The notes below the pieces were generated by a model. It was not told the DNA's origin, searched no databases, and saw only the letters and a program-made list of their open reading frames with translations. Below, piece after piece: positions 5,373 through 5,692 of a DNA stretch of 5,692 nt (the stretch's first letter is position 1; every line of letters starts with the position of its first letter). Source of the stretch: Prevotellaceae bacterium. Lineage in GTDB: Bacteria; Bacteroidota; Bacteroidia; Bacteroidales; UBA932. The translations under genes and the position numbers were made by a program. The stretch spans positions 1 through 5,692 of the forward strand of contig JAIRYH010000129.1 of assembly GCA_031267855.1 (NCBI GenBank), given 5' to 3'.

Positions 5373-5692
5373 TTACAGGGATGCTTTCAGTTTCTGAATA
5401 CGCCGGTACGATTCATCGATACGTTGCGGCGTGATTTTTCCTGTTTGCACCAAAGTATAAATGACGTCAATAACATTTTGCGCCATGTGCGGTTTGTAAA
5501 CGCTTCCGTTGTTTGACAGGCAAAGAATATCCACGCCTGCATTGATCGCTTTTTCCAATGCTTCTTCCAGCGGAAACATATCGGCAATAGCGCCCATCGC
5601 CAGGTCGTCCGAAATAATTGCGCCGTCGAAGCCCAACTGTTCGCGCCCTATTCCGGTCCGGATTTTTTTCTACATGGTTGCCGGATAATCGG
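5373..5692 (-). pseudogene. 3' part of a NagZ-like GH3 glycosidase with in-frame amber stop
   Basis: The right edge cuts this gene, leaving its last roughly 106 codons. The frame reads D-Y-P-A-T-M, then TAG at 5672-5670, then K-K-I-R-T-G-I-G-R-E-Q-L-G-F-D-G-A-I-I-S-D-D-L-A-M-G-A-I. This is the conserved C-terminal half of the glycoside hydrolase family 3 catalytic domain of beta-N-acetylhexosaminidases (NagZ type). The S-D-D motif (5612-5604) holds the Asp that is the catalytic nucleophile in characterised NagZ enzymes; A-I-x-A-G-x-D-I and R-I-D-E-S-x-R-R-I follow, and the protein ends as a single-domain enzyme would. Such enzymes remove N-acetylglucosamine from peptidoglycan fragments or glycans. 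The amber codon stands where Ser is expected (TCG to TAG), in one frame with both flanks, so no frameshift is needed. A TTG restart at 5636 would retain the nucleophile but lose most of the barrel. Pseudogene, base-call error and readthrough remain open. Confidence 0.72.

Noticed and set aside
5538..5548. The 11-base sequence tgcattgatcg also found at 1-11
   Set aside because: A few 11-base matches are expected by chance in a window of this size, and the flanks do not match, so it is not evidence of an element end or attachment site.

Overview
The window reads as ordinary chromosomal DNA from a member of the Bacteroidota, most likely the order Bacteroidales. The reasons are two FadL/OmpP1-type outer-membrane proteins of the kind often labelled 'hemin receptor' in Bacteroides relatives, a Tyr/Trp-rich lipoprotein of a type seen in the same group, a good match to the Bacteroidota promoter consensus (TTTG at -33, TAnnTTTG at -7), and a WbqC-like protein. 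These assignments come from reading motifs, not from a database search.

Positions 1-272 hold no gene I can support. They end in a leader whose last part contains a perfect 14-bp inverted repeat covering the ribosome binding site of the first gene. A predicted lipoprotein (273-1613, +) follows, with an aromatic middle and a long Ser/Arg/Gly-rich tail. After a 67-bp gap made almost wholly of a degenerate 7-bp tandem array comes a FadL-like beta-barrel protein (1681-3174, +), probably co-transcribed with the lipoprotein. A second FadL-like paralogue (3281-4660, +) appears to have its own promoter, preceded by three helically phased A-tracts, and is closed by a strong intrinsic terminator (4689-4734).

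The right side is transcribed in the opposite direction. A WbqC-like protein (4736-5371, -) starts with TTG one base after the stop codon of a glycoside hydrolase family 3, NagZ-like gene (5373 to the right edge, -). The NagZ-like reading frame carries an in-frame amber codon just upstream of its catalytic Ser-Asp-Asp motif, so it is either a pseudogene, a sequencing error or, much less likely, a recoded gene.

The three plus-strand products are all predicted to be exported and two are placed in the outer membrane, so the left block is best seen as an envelope/outer-membrane locus. The paralogous barrels may import hydrophobic compounds; the lipoprotein's role is unknown. I see no CRISPR array, tRNA, rRNA, insertion sequence or defence system. 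The parts most worth a second look are non-coding: the ribosome-binding-site inverted repeat, the heptamer array that supplies the start codon of the first barrel gene, and the phased A-tracts.
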